A DNA stretch of 64,000 nt, from the NCBI RefSeq assembly GCF_019048525.1, contig NZ_CP077369.1, positions 620,001-684,000 of the forward strand. The letters run 5' to 3'. The stretch is from Acinetobacter lwoffii. GTDB taxonomy: Bacteria > Pseudomonadota > Gammaproteobacteria > Pseudomonadales > Moraxellaceae. The position numbers and the translations under genes were made by a program. The number at the start of each line of letters is the position of its first letter. Position 1 is the stretch's first letter. The notes below the pieces were generated by a model. That model did no database searches, was not told the origin of the DNA, and worked only from the letters and a program-made list of their open reading frames with translations. Shown in pieces: positions 29,423 through 37,312 of the stretch.

Positions 29423-30355
29423 TTAAAAATTATCTTCATCAAAACGATCTTGGTCGATTTTATAGATATGAAAACTACGTTCTATTTGTACACCTAAACC
29501 AAATTCAATCATTAAAGACGTCAGCTTATCGCCATCAATTAAAACAATACCGGATTTTCTTGCCGACTCAATGGCCTCTTTACTGAAACTTGACGTAGTA
29601 ATGAATACACCCTTCTTAGCAACTTGATCGGCCAAAGCACCTTTAAACTGTTGAATGTCGGGACGACCAACAGTATCTTTCCAACGTTTCGCTTGGATGT
29701 AAATTTTATCTAGCCCTAATCGATCTTCACTAATTACACCATCAATTCCACCATCGTTGGTTTTACCAATCGCTTGAGCTGCATCTTGATGTGAACCGCC
29801 GTAGCCCATTGCCACCAGAAGATCGACAACCAGTCTTTCAAAAAATGAAGGAGATTTATCTTTTACCATCTGAAGCAAATCACTTTTCAAATCAGATTTT
29901 AATAATTCCGTTGTGTTCTGGATTGTTTCTTCTGGAGTCTGAGTTTCTTGGTAACTATTTAGGCTTTCAATAACTTGTAGATTCCCGATCCCAAACTCAT
30001 CTTTATTTTTCTTTCCTAATTTAAAATCTGAAAATCCGTTGAACTGTGCTAAATATTCATTTGTTATAGCATCTAAACTTTTTAAATCAACCTGTCTACC
30101 CAAGCTACTAATCTCACAATATGCTCTCTTCGGTTGTTGAACTAAGCCCGCCTTAACTAAGTAGGTCTTTGCCCATGCCACTCTATCTTTAAATATATTT
30201 TTCCCGCTCGGAAGAATTTTATTTAAATCCTCTTCGTGTAAATTGGAACGTTCAGCTAGGATATTCGCAGCATCCGAAATTTTTATTGGCTCATTTAATT
30301 CTGATAATAATTTCATTAAAGGCAGCATTAATTGATCATAAGTAGGTAAAGGCAT
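29423..30355 (-). CDS. mrr: Mrr-type restriction endonuclease
   Basis: A 310-residue protein with an Mrr N-terminal winged-helix domain (PLPTYDQLMLPLMKLLSEL, through residue about 90) and a C-terminal Mrr_cat PD-(D/E)XK nuclease domain: FFERLVVDLLVAMGYGG, then GGIDGVISED and the QAKRW active-site strand. E. coli Mrr is a type IV enzyme that cuts modified DNA and can also cause DNA damage under pressure stress. No methyltransferase or specificity gene is adjacent. Stop codon lies 9 bp from the convergent cyclase gene. Confidence 0.9.
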   Translation of the reverse strand: MPLPTYDQLMLPLMKLLSELNEPIKISDAANILAERSNLHEEDLNKILPSGKNIFKDRVAWAKTYLVKAGLVQQPKRAYCEISSLGRQVDLKSLDAITNEYLAQFNGFSDFKLGKKNKDEFGIGNLQVIESLNSYQETQTPEETIQNTTELLKSDLKSDLLQMVKDKSPSFFERLVVDLLVAMGYGGSHQDAAQAIGKTNDGGIDGVISEDRLGLDKIYIQAKRWKDTVGRPDIQQFKGALADQVAKKGVFITTSSFSKEAIESARKSGIVLIDGDKLTSLMIEFGLGVQIERSFHIYKIDQDRFDEDNF

Positions 30356-30395
30356 TTTTTAGCTTTTAAAGGTTTATTTTTATTCAGTATAAATC

Positions 30396-30424
30396 AAAAA
30401 AAGAGCGCCGAAGCGCTCTTTTTT
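30396..30424 (-). terminator. Bidirectional-type intrinsic terminator after guaA
   Basis: AAGAGCGC / GCGCTCTT with a CGAA loop is bounded by A-rich sequence on the left and T-rich sequence on the right. It lies about 90 bp downstream of the guaA stop and 40 bp upstream of the mrr start, so it separates two leftward genes. Confidence 0.85.
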
Positions 30425-30484
30425 ATTAGGTTATATCTGATAAACCAGATACTGCCACGCGCATAGCGCTTGGCGTAATTTAGG

Positions 30485-30503
30485 CGGACAGCAGTGCTGT
30501 CCG
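30485..30503. repeat. Hairpin just downstream of guaA
   Basis: CGGACAG and CTGTCCG pair around a five-base loop, 11 bp after the guaA stop codon. There is no T-run, so it may stabilise the guaA mRNA 3' end or be an extragenic palindrome rather than a terminator. Confidence 0.45.
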
Positions 30504-30514
30504 AAACCCCTAAA

Positions 30515-32083
30515 TTACTCCCATTCAATTGTTGCTGGTGGTTTAGACGATACGTCATACACAACACGAGAAACTTCAGCAATTTCATTCATGATACGGG
30601 TCGAGATCTTATCGACTAAATCATAAGGAAGATGCGCGAAACGAGCCGTCATAAAGTCCACGGTTTCTACCGCACGCAGTGCAATCACCCATGCATAACG
30701 ACGGCCATCACCGACTACACCCACCGATTTTACTGGCTGGAATACTGCAAATGCTTGAGCAGTCTTGTCATACCAGCCGCTGGCACGCAGTTCTTGCATG
30801 AAGATGTCATCTGCAAGACGTAAAATGTCTGCATATTCTTTTTTCACTTCACCCAAGATACGCACACCTAGACCTGGGCCTGGGAATGGATGACGATAGA
30901 TCATGCTGTGTGGCAAGCCTAAAGTCGTACCCAATTTACGTACTTCATCTTTAAACAAGTCACGTAATGGTTCAACCAGTTCAAATGCTAGGTCTGCTGG
31001 TAAGCCGCCCACATTATGGTGTGATTTAATCACATGCGCCTTACCCTGCTTGCTTGCAGCAGATTCAATTACGTCCGGATAAATCGTACCTTGTGCAAGG
31101 AATTTTACGCCATCTAATTTACGTGCTTCTTCAGCGAAGACAGCAATAAATTCACGGCCAATAATTTTACGTTTTGCTTCAGGATCAACTTCACCTGCAA
31201 GCGCAGTCAAGAAACGCTCTTCAGCATCAGCACGAATCACGCGGATACCCATGTTGTCAGCAAACATTTGCATCACTTGATCGCCTTCGTTCAAACGAAG
31301 CAGACCATTGTCTACAAATACACAGGTCAGCTGATCACCGATCGCTTTATGCAACAGCGCTGCCACTACAGATGAATCCACACCACCAGAAAGTCCTAGT
31401 AATACTTTTTCATCACCAATCTGTTGGCGAAGCTGTTCTACACGTAGATCAATAATGTGTTCTGGCGTCCACAGACCGCGACAGCCACAAATTTGATGAA
31501 CGAAGTTCGACAGTAATTCTGCACCTTTAGAAGTATGTGTCACTTCAGGATGGAACTGAATACCATAGAAACGGCGAGTTTCGTCAGAAACCATCGCAAT
31601 TGGACAGCTTGGCGTCTGTGCAGTGATTTGGAAGCCTTCTGGAATACGGGCAACTTTATCGCCATGGCTCATCCAGACATGCAGCTGGTTTTCACGGTCC
31701 TGTAAATTACCGATCAGCTTGTCACGTACAACAATATCTACTTCTGCATAGCCAAACTCATGCACAGTACCTGGCTCAACTTTACCGCCAAGTTGTTCGC
31801 ACATGGTTTGCAGACCATAACAAATACCCAATACCGGCACACCCAGCTCGAATACCACTTGTGGCGCACGCGGGCTGCCTTCAAGGTGAACGCTCTCAGG
31901 TCCACCAGACAAGATGATACCGTTTGGATTAAATGCACGAATGTCTTCTTCAGACATATCATAGGCATACATTTCAGAATATACACCAGCTTCACGGACA
32001 CGACGTGCGATGAGCTGACTATATTGAGAACCGAAATCCAGAATCAGGATACGATCTTCAGTAATTTGAGTATTGGTAGTCAT
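30515..32083 (-). CDS. guaA: GMP synthase (glutamine-hydrolysing)
   Basis: Converts XMP to GMP using ATP and glutamine, the last step of guanine nucleotide synthesis, in the cytoplasm. The class I glutamine amidotransferase domain has the nucleophile Cys in LGICYGLQ and the His/Glu in GIQFHPEV; the PP-loop ATPase domain has LSGGVDSSV; the C-terminal dimerisation domain ends PATIEWE as in most GuaA. I start at ATG 32083 ([20 protein letters not shown], 522 residues); a TTG three codons earlier is unlikely. Confidence 0.97.
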   Translation of the reverse strand: MTTNTQITEDRILILDFGSQYSQLIARRVREAGVYSEMYAYDMSEEDIRAFNPNGIILSGGPESVHLEGSPRAPQVVFELGVPVLGICYGLQTMCEQLGGKVEPGTVHEFGYAEVDIVVRDKLIGNLQDRENQLHVWMSHGDKVARIPEGFQITAQTPSCPIAMVSDETRRFYGIQFHPEVTHTSKGAELLSNFVHQICGCRGLWTPEHIIDLRVEQLRQQIGDEKVLLGLSGGVDSSVVAALLHKAIGDQLTCVFVDNGLLRLNEGDQVMQMFADNMGIRVIRADAEERFLTALAGEVDPEAKRKIIGREFIAVFAEEARKLDGVKFLAQGTIYPDVIESAASKQGKAHVIKSHHNVGGLPADLAFELVEPLRDLFKDEVRKLGTTLGLPHSMIYRHPFPGPGLGVRILGEVKKEYADILRLADDIFMQELRASGWYDKTAQAFAVFQPVKSVGVVGDGRRYAWVIALRAVETVDFMTARFAHLPYDLVDKISTRIMNEIAEVSRVVYDVSSKPPATIEWE

Positions 32084-32427
32084 GACGAACAACTATGAAA
32101 GGCAAACGAAAGATAAGCGCCGTATTCTAACATTTTTCAGCGCATTAAGCACACAATTCGCATGAGGTATGCATTTAGTTGATTGCATTATATTTCTAGC
32201 AGAATAAAGCATCCCTTTGGATGCCTTGATTGGTCTGTCATTTTTATATTTTTAAGCCCAAGATTTAATTCAATTAAGCCTGTTTTTATAAAAATCCGAA
32301 GATAATATGTAAGAGAAATTTTTGCTTAATTGAAGATGGATGAAGCCTTAATTATTTTACTTTCTGGTACTGACTTTCATGCCCCGGGCTGTTAGGATTT
32401 GACCACACTTTTGCTTGTACTGGGCTC
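32084..32427. other. 344-bp intergenic region between divergent guaA and dedA
   Basis: No credible gene. It should hold the promoters of guaA (leftward) and of the DedA gene (rightward). A small hairpin GCATCC-CTTT-GGATGC sits at 32209-32224 without a clear T-run. A TAGAAT -10-like element for guaA lies near 32130 on the minus strand, but its -35 is poor. Nothing else stands out. Confidence 0.5.
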
Positions 32428-33066
32428 ATGGAACTGATTGATTTTATCTTGCATGTTGATGATCACTTGCTTGAATTTATCACTAATTACGGGATCTGGA
32501 TTTATGCCATTCTTTTCCTGATTATCTTTGTAGAAACAGGTCTGGTGGTCATGCCGTTCCTGCCTGGCGACAGCTTGCTATTTGCAGCAGGTGCACTGGC
32601 AGCCTCTACTGGTGCAATGGATCCATGGGTGCTGATTCCACTCTTGTTTGTTGCGGCAGTTCTGGGTGACACCCTGAATTATCATATTGGTAAATATATT
32701 GGTCCTCGGGTTTTCGAGATCGAATCGCGCTTCATCAATAAAAAACACTTATTGGCGACCCAGCAATTCTTTGCCAGACATGGTGGTAAGACCATTATTT
32801 TTGCGCGTTTTGTTCCTTTTGCCCGTACCTTTGCACCCTTCGTTGCCGGTGCTGGCAGCATGAATTACAAATATTTCCTGACCTATAATGTAGTAGGTGC
32901 ATTTGCCTGGATTAGCTCATTTGTCATTTTGGGCTATATGTTTGGCAATATGCCGATCGTCAAAGACAACTTCACCTATCTAATTTTTGGCATCATTATT
33001 TTAAGTGTATTGCCAGGTGTGATTGGCTTTATTCAACAAAAGCTCAAAAAAAGTAAAACAGCTTAA
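32428..33066 (+). CDS. DedA family inner-membrane protein
   Basis: A 212-residue polytopic protein with the DedA/SNARE-associated core: ETGLVVMPFLPGDSLLFAAGALA near residue 35 and the arginine-containing motif FARFVPFARTFAPFVAGAGSM in the middle. DedA/YqjA-type proteins act in membrane homeostasis, some as undecaprenyl-phosphate or phospholipid flippases, and affect proton gradient and polymyxin tolerance. Single gene, divergent from guaA. The precise transport role cannot be told from sequence. Confidence 0.92.
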   Translation: MELIDFILHVDDHLLEFITNYGIWIYAILFLIIFVETGLVVMPFLPGDSLLFAAGALAASTGAMDPWVLIPLLFVAAVLGDTLNYHIGKYIGPRVFEIESRFINKKHLLATQQFFARHGGKTIIFARFVPFARTFAPFVAGAGSMNYKYFLTYNVVGAFAWISSFVILGYMFGNMPIVKDNFTYLIFGIIILSVLPGVIGFIQQKLKKSKTA

Positions 33067-33104
33067 GAACTTTTTACATTAAGATTCTTTTACAGCCTGT
33101 GCGT

Positions 33105-33698
33105 TTAATCCCAGAGCTTGATCAAGAGTGGGATGAGACAAAGCAGGACAAATAGAGCCGCGCCTTTATAAATGAGGCCGGCTTTTATTTTTTCAGATGG
33201 ACTGGTCAATATGGCCTGACCAAAGACCATCCAGAATATCCCGACCGGAACGGTACTCAAGCTAAAGGCAGCAAAAACCAGAACGAAGTTGGTCGGGCTT
33301 TGCCAGGTTTCCATCGGTAAAATTCCAGAGGCCAACAATGCTGCTTTAGGATTTTTTAGGGTAGTTGTAAACATTTGCCAGGGGCGAATCTGCGGATGGT
33401 TCTTGCTGTAGCGTTCTAACTGCTGGGCCTTATATAAATGCAAGGTCATCCAGCCCACACAGATGGTACTCAGCACATAGACCAAGCCTTTAAAATTTGG
33501 CCAGATCGGTGACGCCAGATGAATCACCAAGGCCCATACATTAATTGCATAAAAATAGCCGAGCAAAATGGCAGGAAGATAGAGACTGGTTTTGGCCTGC
33601 CCCTGCTGATGAGCAGAACTAGCCACCAAGGCATTGGCGGGCCCTGGAACCATCAGTACAGCAATGAGTCCTAAAACAAATAACCAATTTTCAATCAT
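33105..33698 (-). CDS. LysE/RhtB-type exporter
   Basis: A 197-residue inner-membrane protein with about six helices. The start MIENWLFVLGLIAVLMVPGPANALVASSAHQ keeps the family PGP motif, and the second motif is TTLKNPKAALLASGILP. It is only distantly similar to the exporter at 9639-10259. LysE-type proteins export amino acids or related metabolites; the substrate is unknown. Convergent with dedA, 38 bp apart. Confidence 0.85.
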   Translation of the reverse strand: MIENWLFVLGLIAVLMVPGPANALVASSAHQQGQAKTSLYLPAILLGYFYAINVWALVIHLASPIWPNFKGLVYVLSTICVGWMTLHLYKAQQLERYSKNHPQIRPWQMFTTTLKNPKAALLASGILPMETWQSPTNFVLVFAAFSLSTVPVGIFWMVFGQAILTSPSEKIKAGLIYKGAALFVLLCLIPLLIKLWD

Positions 33699-33846
33699 CG
33701 CAATGAACTTTTCCGGGCCAAGGTTGTAGCTTAATCAATATGAGAGTGTGATAACAAGCTTATAAATTTCAGATTTATATACAGTCTGGTCAATTTCCCG
33801 TGAGTTTTATCTTAATGTAAACCGCCCTATTCTTGGTGAAAGCAAT

Positions 33847-33873
33847 AAAAAAATGCCGACCCGAAGTCAGCAT
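33847..33873 (-). terminator. Intrinsic terminator after the lipoprotein gene
   Basis: ATGCCGAC / GTCAGCAT pair with one mismatch around a five-base loop; reading leftward a T-run follows (A residues at 33847-33852). It lies 24 bp after the lipoprotein stop codon. Confidence 0.75.
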
Positions 33874-33896
33874 TCATCCGTTTAATGTTGAATGAT

Positions 33897-34289
33897 TTAT
33901 TTAGGCGTCGCCTGCCGAACAATGATCGGACAGTTCTTATAACGCGCGGCCTGTACAATCGCTTCCTGCTCGCCTAAAAGCCGTGCCAGTTCGGTTCTTT
34001 TGGTATCGGATGATTGTCCCATATTGACTGAAACACTCGGGCCAATACCCCAGCCACCGCGACTGCCCCAGCCACCGCCAAGACCAACGCCCACACCGAC
34101 GCCTGTACGTTTCGGTGGCTCAACGCCATTGTCGATATACTGCTGAATACGGTTATATTCACCCTGTAGTTGCGAACAACCCAAAGTCTGATACAGGGTT
34201 GGCGACACATAAGTCGGTTTTACCGGCGTTGCACAGGCACTCAGTAATGCAAGTGCAGCAATACTCAGGCTTATTTTCACAAGTTTCAT
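33897..34289 (-). CDS. Small Gly-rich lipoprotein of unknown function
   Basis: A 130-residue protein with a clear lipoprotein signal (MKLVKISLSIAALALLSACATP, lipidation at the Cys of LSAC). The mature part holds a conserved-looking TLGCSQLQGEYNRIQQYI helix and then a Gly/Trp-rich stretch with repeated GVGVG and GGWG units. I do not recognise a named family. It starts 14 bp downstream of the ParA gene and may be co-transcribed with it; a terminator follows. Confidence 0.75.
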   Translation of the reverse strand: MKLVKISLSIAALALLSACATPVKPTYVSPTLYQTLGCSQLQGEYNRIQQYIDNGVEPPKRTGVGVGVGLGGGWGSRGGWGIGPSVSVNMGQSSDTKRTELARLLGEQEAIVQAARYKNCPIIVRQATPK

Positions 34290-34302
34290 AGCTAACTCGA
34301 TC

Positions 34303-35139
34303 TTAATTCTGCTCTATCTCATTGAACAACGATTGATAGGCCTGAGTCAATTTATGATCAGTAGCCAAATGAATCAAAGGCTGATTTTTCTGATGAGATT
34401 CTTTCATCAAGATCGACGGCGGCAACATACTGTCAAGCACCGGTAAGCCTTCATCTTTGAGCTGCTGTACCACTTCACGCGGCAATTTGGCCTGTGCCTG
34501 AAACTGGTTCACCACAATCCCTTCAATTTCCAGACCTTCATTATGGTCATCCTGGGTTTCAATGACATTTTCAATCAGGGTCTGTAAGGCACGTTTAGAA
34601 AATACATCACAGTCAAATGGAATCAGCACGCGGTTTGCCGCAATGAGTGCAGAAAGGGTAAAGAAATTAAACGCAGGTGGTGTATCAATAAACACCCGAT
34701 CATAATGTCCCGATAGCTGTTGCAAGGCATCTCTTAACTTGTAGATCTTGTGCTTGGACTCCAGTGCATGGGCCAATGCACCCAGCGTTGGACTAGCCGG
34801 AATGACATCCAGATGTTTAAAAGAGGATTGATGCACATAACTTTCCAAGCCTTTGCTACGACTTTTTAAAATCGAGCCAATCGCATTGCCGAGTAGGCCC
34901 TTGCTTTGCTGATTACCGAGTACATCTTCAAAATAGTTTTCTATATTTGGTTCGAGTGCCGGCTTGTCACTAGAATACGTCGCATCATCGCCCAGCACAT
35001 ACTGGCTAGAGTTGGCCTGCGGATCCAAGTCAATCAATAAGGTTTTTAAGCCCTGATGTGCACTGATTGCTGCCAGATTGACAGTAATACTCGACTTGCC
35101 TACCCCACCCTTTTGATTAAATACCACACGTGTACGCAT
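34303..35139 (-). CDS. ParA family ATPase without a ParB partner
   Basis: A 278-residue deviant-Walker ATPase. The motif KGGVGKSS at residues 10-17 carries the signature lysine, and LIDLDPQANSS and VFIDTPPAF are the A' and B motifs. Relatives position chromosomes, plasmids or large complexes on the nucleoid. No parB lies beside it, and the next genes encode a lipoprotein and SirB2, so this is probably an orphan ParA rather than the main chromosomal segregation ATPase. A parS site lies about 8 kb away, which may be coincidence. Confidence 0.85.
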   Translation of the reverse strand: MRTRVVFNQKGGVGKSSITVNLAAISAHQGLKTLLIDLDPQANSSQYVLGDDATYSSDKPALEPNIENYFEDVLGNQQSKGLLGNAIGSILKSRSKGLESYVHQSSFKHLDVIPASPTLGALAHALESKHKIYKLRDALQQLSGHYDRVFIDTPPAFNFFTLSALIAANRVLIPFDCDVFSKRALQTLIENVIETQDDHNEGLEIEGIVVNQFQAQAKLPREVVQQLKDEGLPVLDSMLPPSILMKESHQKNQPLIHLATDHKLTQAYQSLFNEIEQN

Positions 35140-35234
35140 GTCCCCTCCTCACATTTTTAATTACTTTTACCACATTTGTATTTTTTAATTATTTGCATGG
35201 ACTGGCTGTGCTGATCATCACAGCCAGCTTGCTT

Positions 35235-35630
35235 TTAGCCAAAATTCGGCTTGATCATTACCAAAGCCAGAATAGACACCAACGAAACTACAGCAATAAC
35301 TAAGCCAGCCCGACGCTGCGATAGCAAGATAGAATCATCTTTTTTATAGGCTTTGCCTAACGAGGACACCAGTACCAAAAATAAAATGACTTTGGCATAA
35401 AACCAAGGCTGTACATCAAAGTCTTTGAGGACGAGCGACACAATGCCGGTCAGTGCAATCACCGTGATAGCTAAATGCTGTAAAGCGACTAGCGCTATAC
35501 GTGCCACCGGATTAGGTAAATTCCCTTGTGTACCGACAAACAAGGTCAAGGCACGGGCAAAAATGGCGACAATGGCCAGTCCTGCTGCCGACATATGAAT
35601 AATCTTGACTAAAAGTTGGGTTTCCATCAT
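35235..35630 (-). CDS. SirB2 family membrane protein
   Basis: A 131-residue protein with four predicted membrane helices (for example MSAAGLAIVAIFARALTLFV and AGLVIAVVSLVSILALVMI) and the family-like start KIIHMSAAGLA. SirB2 proteins are conserved in proteobacteria but have no firm function. Two ATGs are in tandem; the ribosome-binding site AGAGGAC favours the second (complement at 35625-35627) or allows both. It lies 6 bp after bolA, so the two are one operon. Confidence 0.8.
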   Translation of the reverse strand: MMETQLLVKIIHMSAAGLAIVAIFARALTLFVGTQGNLPNPVARIALVALQHLAITVIALTGIVSLVLKDFDVQPWFYAKVILFLVLVSSLGKAYKKDDSILLSQRRAGLVIAVVSLVSILALVMIKPNFG

Positions 35631-35636
35631 GTCCTC

Positions 35637-35945
35637 TTAGTTTTTAGGTGCATGTGCACAAGCCGGACTGGTGGTGTCCTGACCAGCCCATTCTTCAGGC
35701 AAAAATGCATGAATGGCCAGCGCATGAATTTTGTCTTTTGAAAGCAGATCACCTGCAGCAGCATAAACTTTCTGATGACGCTGGACTGGACGTAAACCGG
35801 CAAAAGCCTGACTCACAATCACGGTTTTAAAATGCGATTCTTTTCCCGGGAAATAACCGCCATGACCCGAAGATTCATTCACCACTTCCAAATAGGTTGG
35901 GGATAATTGCGCCAAACGGTCTTTCAGTTGTTGTTCTAAGCTCAT
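35637..35945 (-). CDS. bolA: BolA family protein
   Basis: A 102-residue protein of the BolA/IbaG fold. The conserved core covers VNESSGHGGYFPGKESHFKT split over residues 21-40, then GLRPVQRHQKVYAAAGDLL, followed by IHALAIHAF. BolA proteins act as stress-linked regulators and pair with monothiol glutaredoxins in iron-sulphur trafficking; His residues in SGHGG and IHAL positions are typical ligands. Precedes sirB2 by 6 bp on the minus strand. Confidence 0.9.
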   Translation of the reverse strand: MSLEQQLKDRLAQLSPTYLEVVNESSGHGGYFPGKESHFKTVIVSQAFAGLRPVQRHQKVYAAAGDLLSKDKIHALAIHAFLPEEWAGQDTTSPACAHAPKN

Positions 35946-36178
35946 GGCCTGACTCCGATCTGCAAAAATATAGTCTCAGTATACCTTGTTCTGTCGAGTA
36001 TTTCGGTAATCTGTACAGGTGCAATCCGTTGATTGTGGCCAAGTTTCATTGATTTTTATATGAATATTGGTTATTTATTGGCTAGTCTACAGCATTTTGC
36101 TTTTATTTTATGCAATTGATGCAAGATTTTTAACAAAGGTGTTGACCACATTTTTGCATGCTGTATTATACACGGCAT

Positions 36179-36251
36179 GCGGGAATAGCTCAGTTGGTAG
36201 AGCATAACCTTGCCAAGGTTGGGGTCGGGAGTTCGAGTCTCCTTTCCCGCT
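36179..36251 (+). tRNA. tRNA-Gly (anticodon GCC), copy 1
   Basis: The acceptor stem GCGGGAA / TTCCCGC, D arm TAGCTCAGTTGGTAGAGCA, anticodon loop TTGCCAA and T loop TTCGAGT give a full cloverleaf. The T stem is GGGAG / CTCCT. The discriminator T is followed by CAA, so the CCA end is not fully encoded and must be added enzymatically. Differs from copy 2 by one compensated base pair. Confidence 0.95.
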
Positions 36252-36299
36252 CAAAATTTTTTCATTTAGTTTTTTCATTTAAAAAACTTTATAGACTCC

Positions 36300-36375
<76 letters not shown>

Positions 36376-36380
36376 AATTC

Positions 36381-36412
36381 AAAAAGCCCTGATCGAAAGA
36401 TTGGGGCTTTTT
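36381..36412 (+). terminator. Intrinsic terminator of the tRNA-Gly pair
   Basis: AAGCCCTGATC and GATTGGGGCTT pair with two G-T wobbles around a GAAA tetraloop, followed by TTTTT, 6 bp after the encoded CCA. Confidence 0.85.
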
Positions 36413-36511
36413 CGTTGTTGATTTTAAATAACATTTTTTCTTTCAGTCTATAAAGCTATCAGCTTCAAAGTGAGTAAAAAGTTAAGTTAGATCAGTTAAG
36501 AGTGGGCTTAC

Positions 36512-36695
36512 GTGACCAAAAGTGACCAAAACGTGCCCTATCAATGTCAACTATAGATCAACATGTTTAAGTTTTTGCATGAATTCTACTCAATATGAAC
36601 TGAGTAATTTTTAAAAAAACCTGAAGCACTCCCTTATGGCTTTCATTAAAGCTTTTTAATCTCTTATAAAAAATGGTGACCAAATTTGGTCACCA
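36512..36695. repeat. GTGACCAAA repeats, candidate integrase arm sites
   Basis: GTGACCAAA occurs at 36512-36520 and 36522-36530 as an 10-bp-period direct repeat. It occurs again at 36676-36684 inside a perfect 22-bp palindrome at 36674-36695, whose other half is TTTGGTCAC. All four half-sites lie between the tRNA and the repressor gene in a 391-bp gap with no gene (36376-36766). Clustered short repeats beside an att site are typical integrase or excisionase binding sites; a repressor operator is the alternative. Confidence 0.5.
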
Positions 36696-36766
36696 AAAAT
36701 ACTTAATAAAAACAATATACTAACTAGAAAATTATTAAATTATATGACGCTTTTTATTAGCAATAA

Positions 36767-36973
36767 TTATTCATCTGGCTTGAACTTTAATAAATCACCA
36801 ACGTCTACATTTAACAATACGCACAATTTTTCTAATGTTTCAAAATCAATACGAGTTGATTGACCATTATAAAGCTTATGTAAAGTCGTCTTACTCATTC
36901 CGGTTGCCCGAGCTACATCTGCCACTTTCATTCTTCGTTCCGCCAAAAGAACAGGCAAGTTACAAACTATCAT
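36767..36973 (-). CDS. XRE family repressor-like DNA-binding protein
   Basis: A 68-residue single-domain Cro/CI-type helix-turn-helix protein: RRMKVADVARATGMSKTTLHKL is the HTH, followed by DFETLEKLCVLLNVDVGDLLKF, the usual end of the five-helix bundle. It is divergent from the excisionase-like gene, with two CACCATTGTG sites in the 110 bp between them. It probably keeps the element silent, like a phage repressor, though no dimerisation or cleavage domain is present. Confidence 0.87.
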   Translation of the reverse strand: MIVCNLPVLLAERRMKVADVARATGMSKTTLHKLYNGQSTRIDFETLEKLCVLLNVDVGDLLKFKPDE

Positions 36974-36980
36974 TAATTAC

Positions 36981-37060
36981 CACCATTGTGTAATAAAGTA
37001 CTTGCATGATGTATTAAACGCATTTATTATTGCATTATGATCTTAAATAACACCATTGTG
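36981..37060. promoter_or_regulatory. Paired CACCATTGTG sites between divergent regulator genes
   Basis: CACCATTGTG occurs at 36981-36990 and 37051-37060, seventy bases apart (about seven helical turns). Each has palindromic CAC/GTG ends around CATT. One site lies just upstream of the XRE gene start and the other just upstream of the excisionase-like gene, the layout expected for a repressor acting on both promoters. Confidence 0.55.
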
Positions 37061-37083
37061 ATACTTTATAAAAGGATACAAAC

Positions 37084-37299
37084 ATGAATCTTACTTATAT
37101 TACTACAAAAGAATTGGCAGAACGAATCCATTATAACGAACGTACCATTCGTAATCAGTTAAAGGATAGCGTTCTAATCGAAGGTATTCATTACATCCGC
37201 CCTTTTGGTGGACGCAAAATTTTATATGTATGGGAGCGTATTGAAGAAGATATGACTAAAACCACTTTAGGCTCGCTACACAGCCTACAACTTCAATAA
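37084..37299 (+). CDS. Excisionase-like small DNA-binding protein
   Basis: A 71-residue protein with a winged-helix/MerR-like N-terminal half (YITTKELAERIHYNERTIRN) followed by a short wing-like segment (HYIRPFGGRKILYVWERIEED). Such proteins beside an integrase bend att DNA and steer excision. Starts at ATG 37084, with AAGGA upstream, and ends 13 bp before the integrase, so the two are probably co-transcribed. Confidence 0.72.
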   Translation: MNLTYITTKELAERIHYNERTIRNQLKDSVLIEGIHYIRPFGGRKILYVWERIEEDMTKTTLGSLHSLQLQ

Positions 37300-37312
37300 G
37301 GAGGATATTATT

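Noticed and set aside
36179..36251. First tRNA-Gly copy as a pseudo-tRNA
   Set aside because: All stems pair, including the changed T-stem pair; only the CCA end is missing, and that can be added after transcription.
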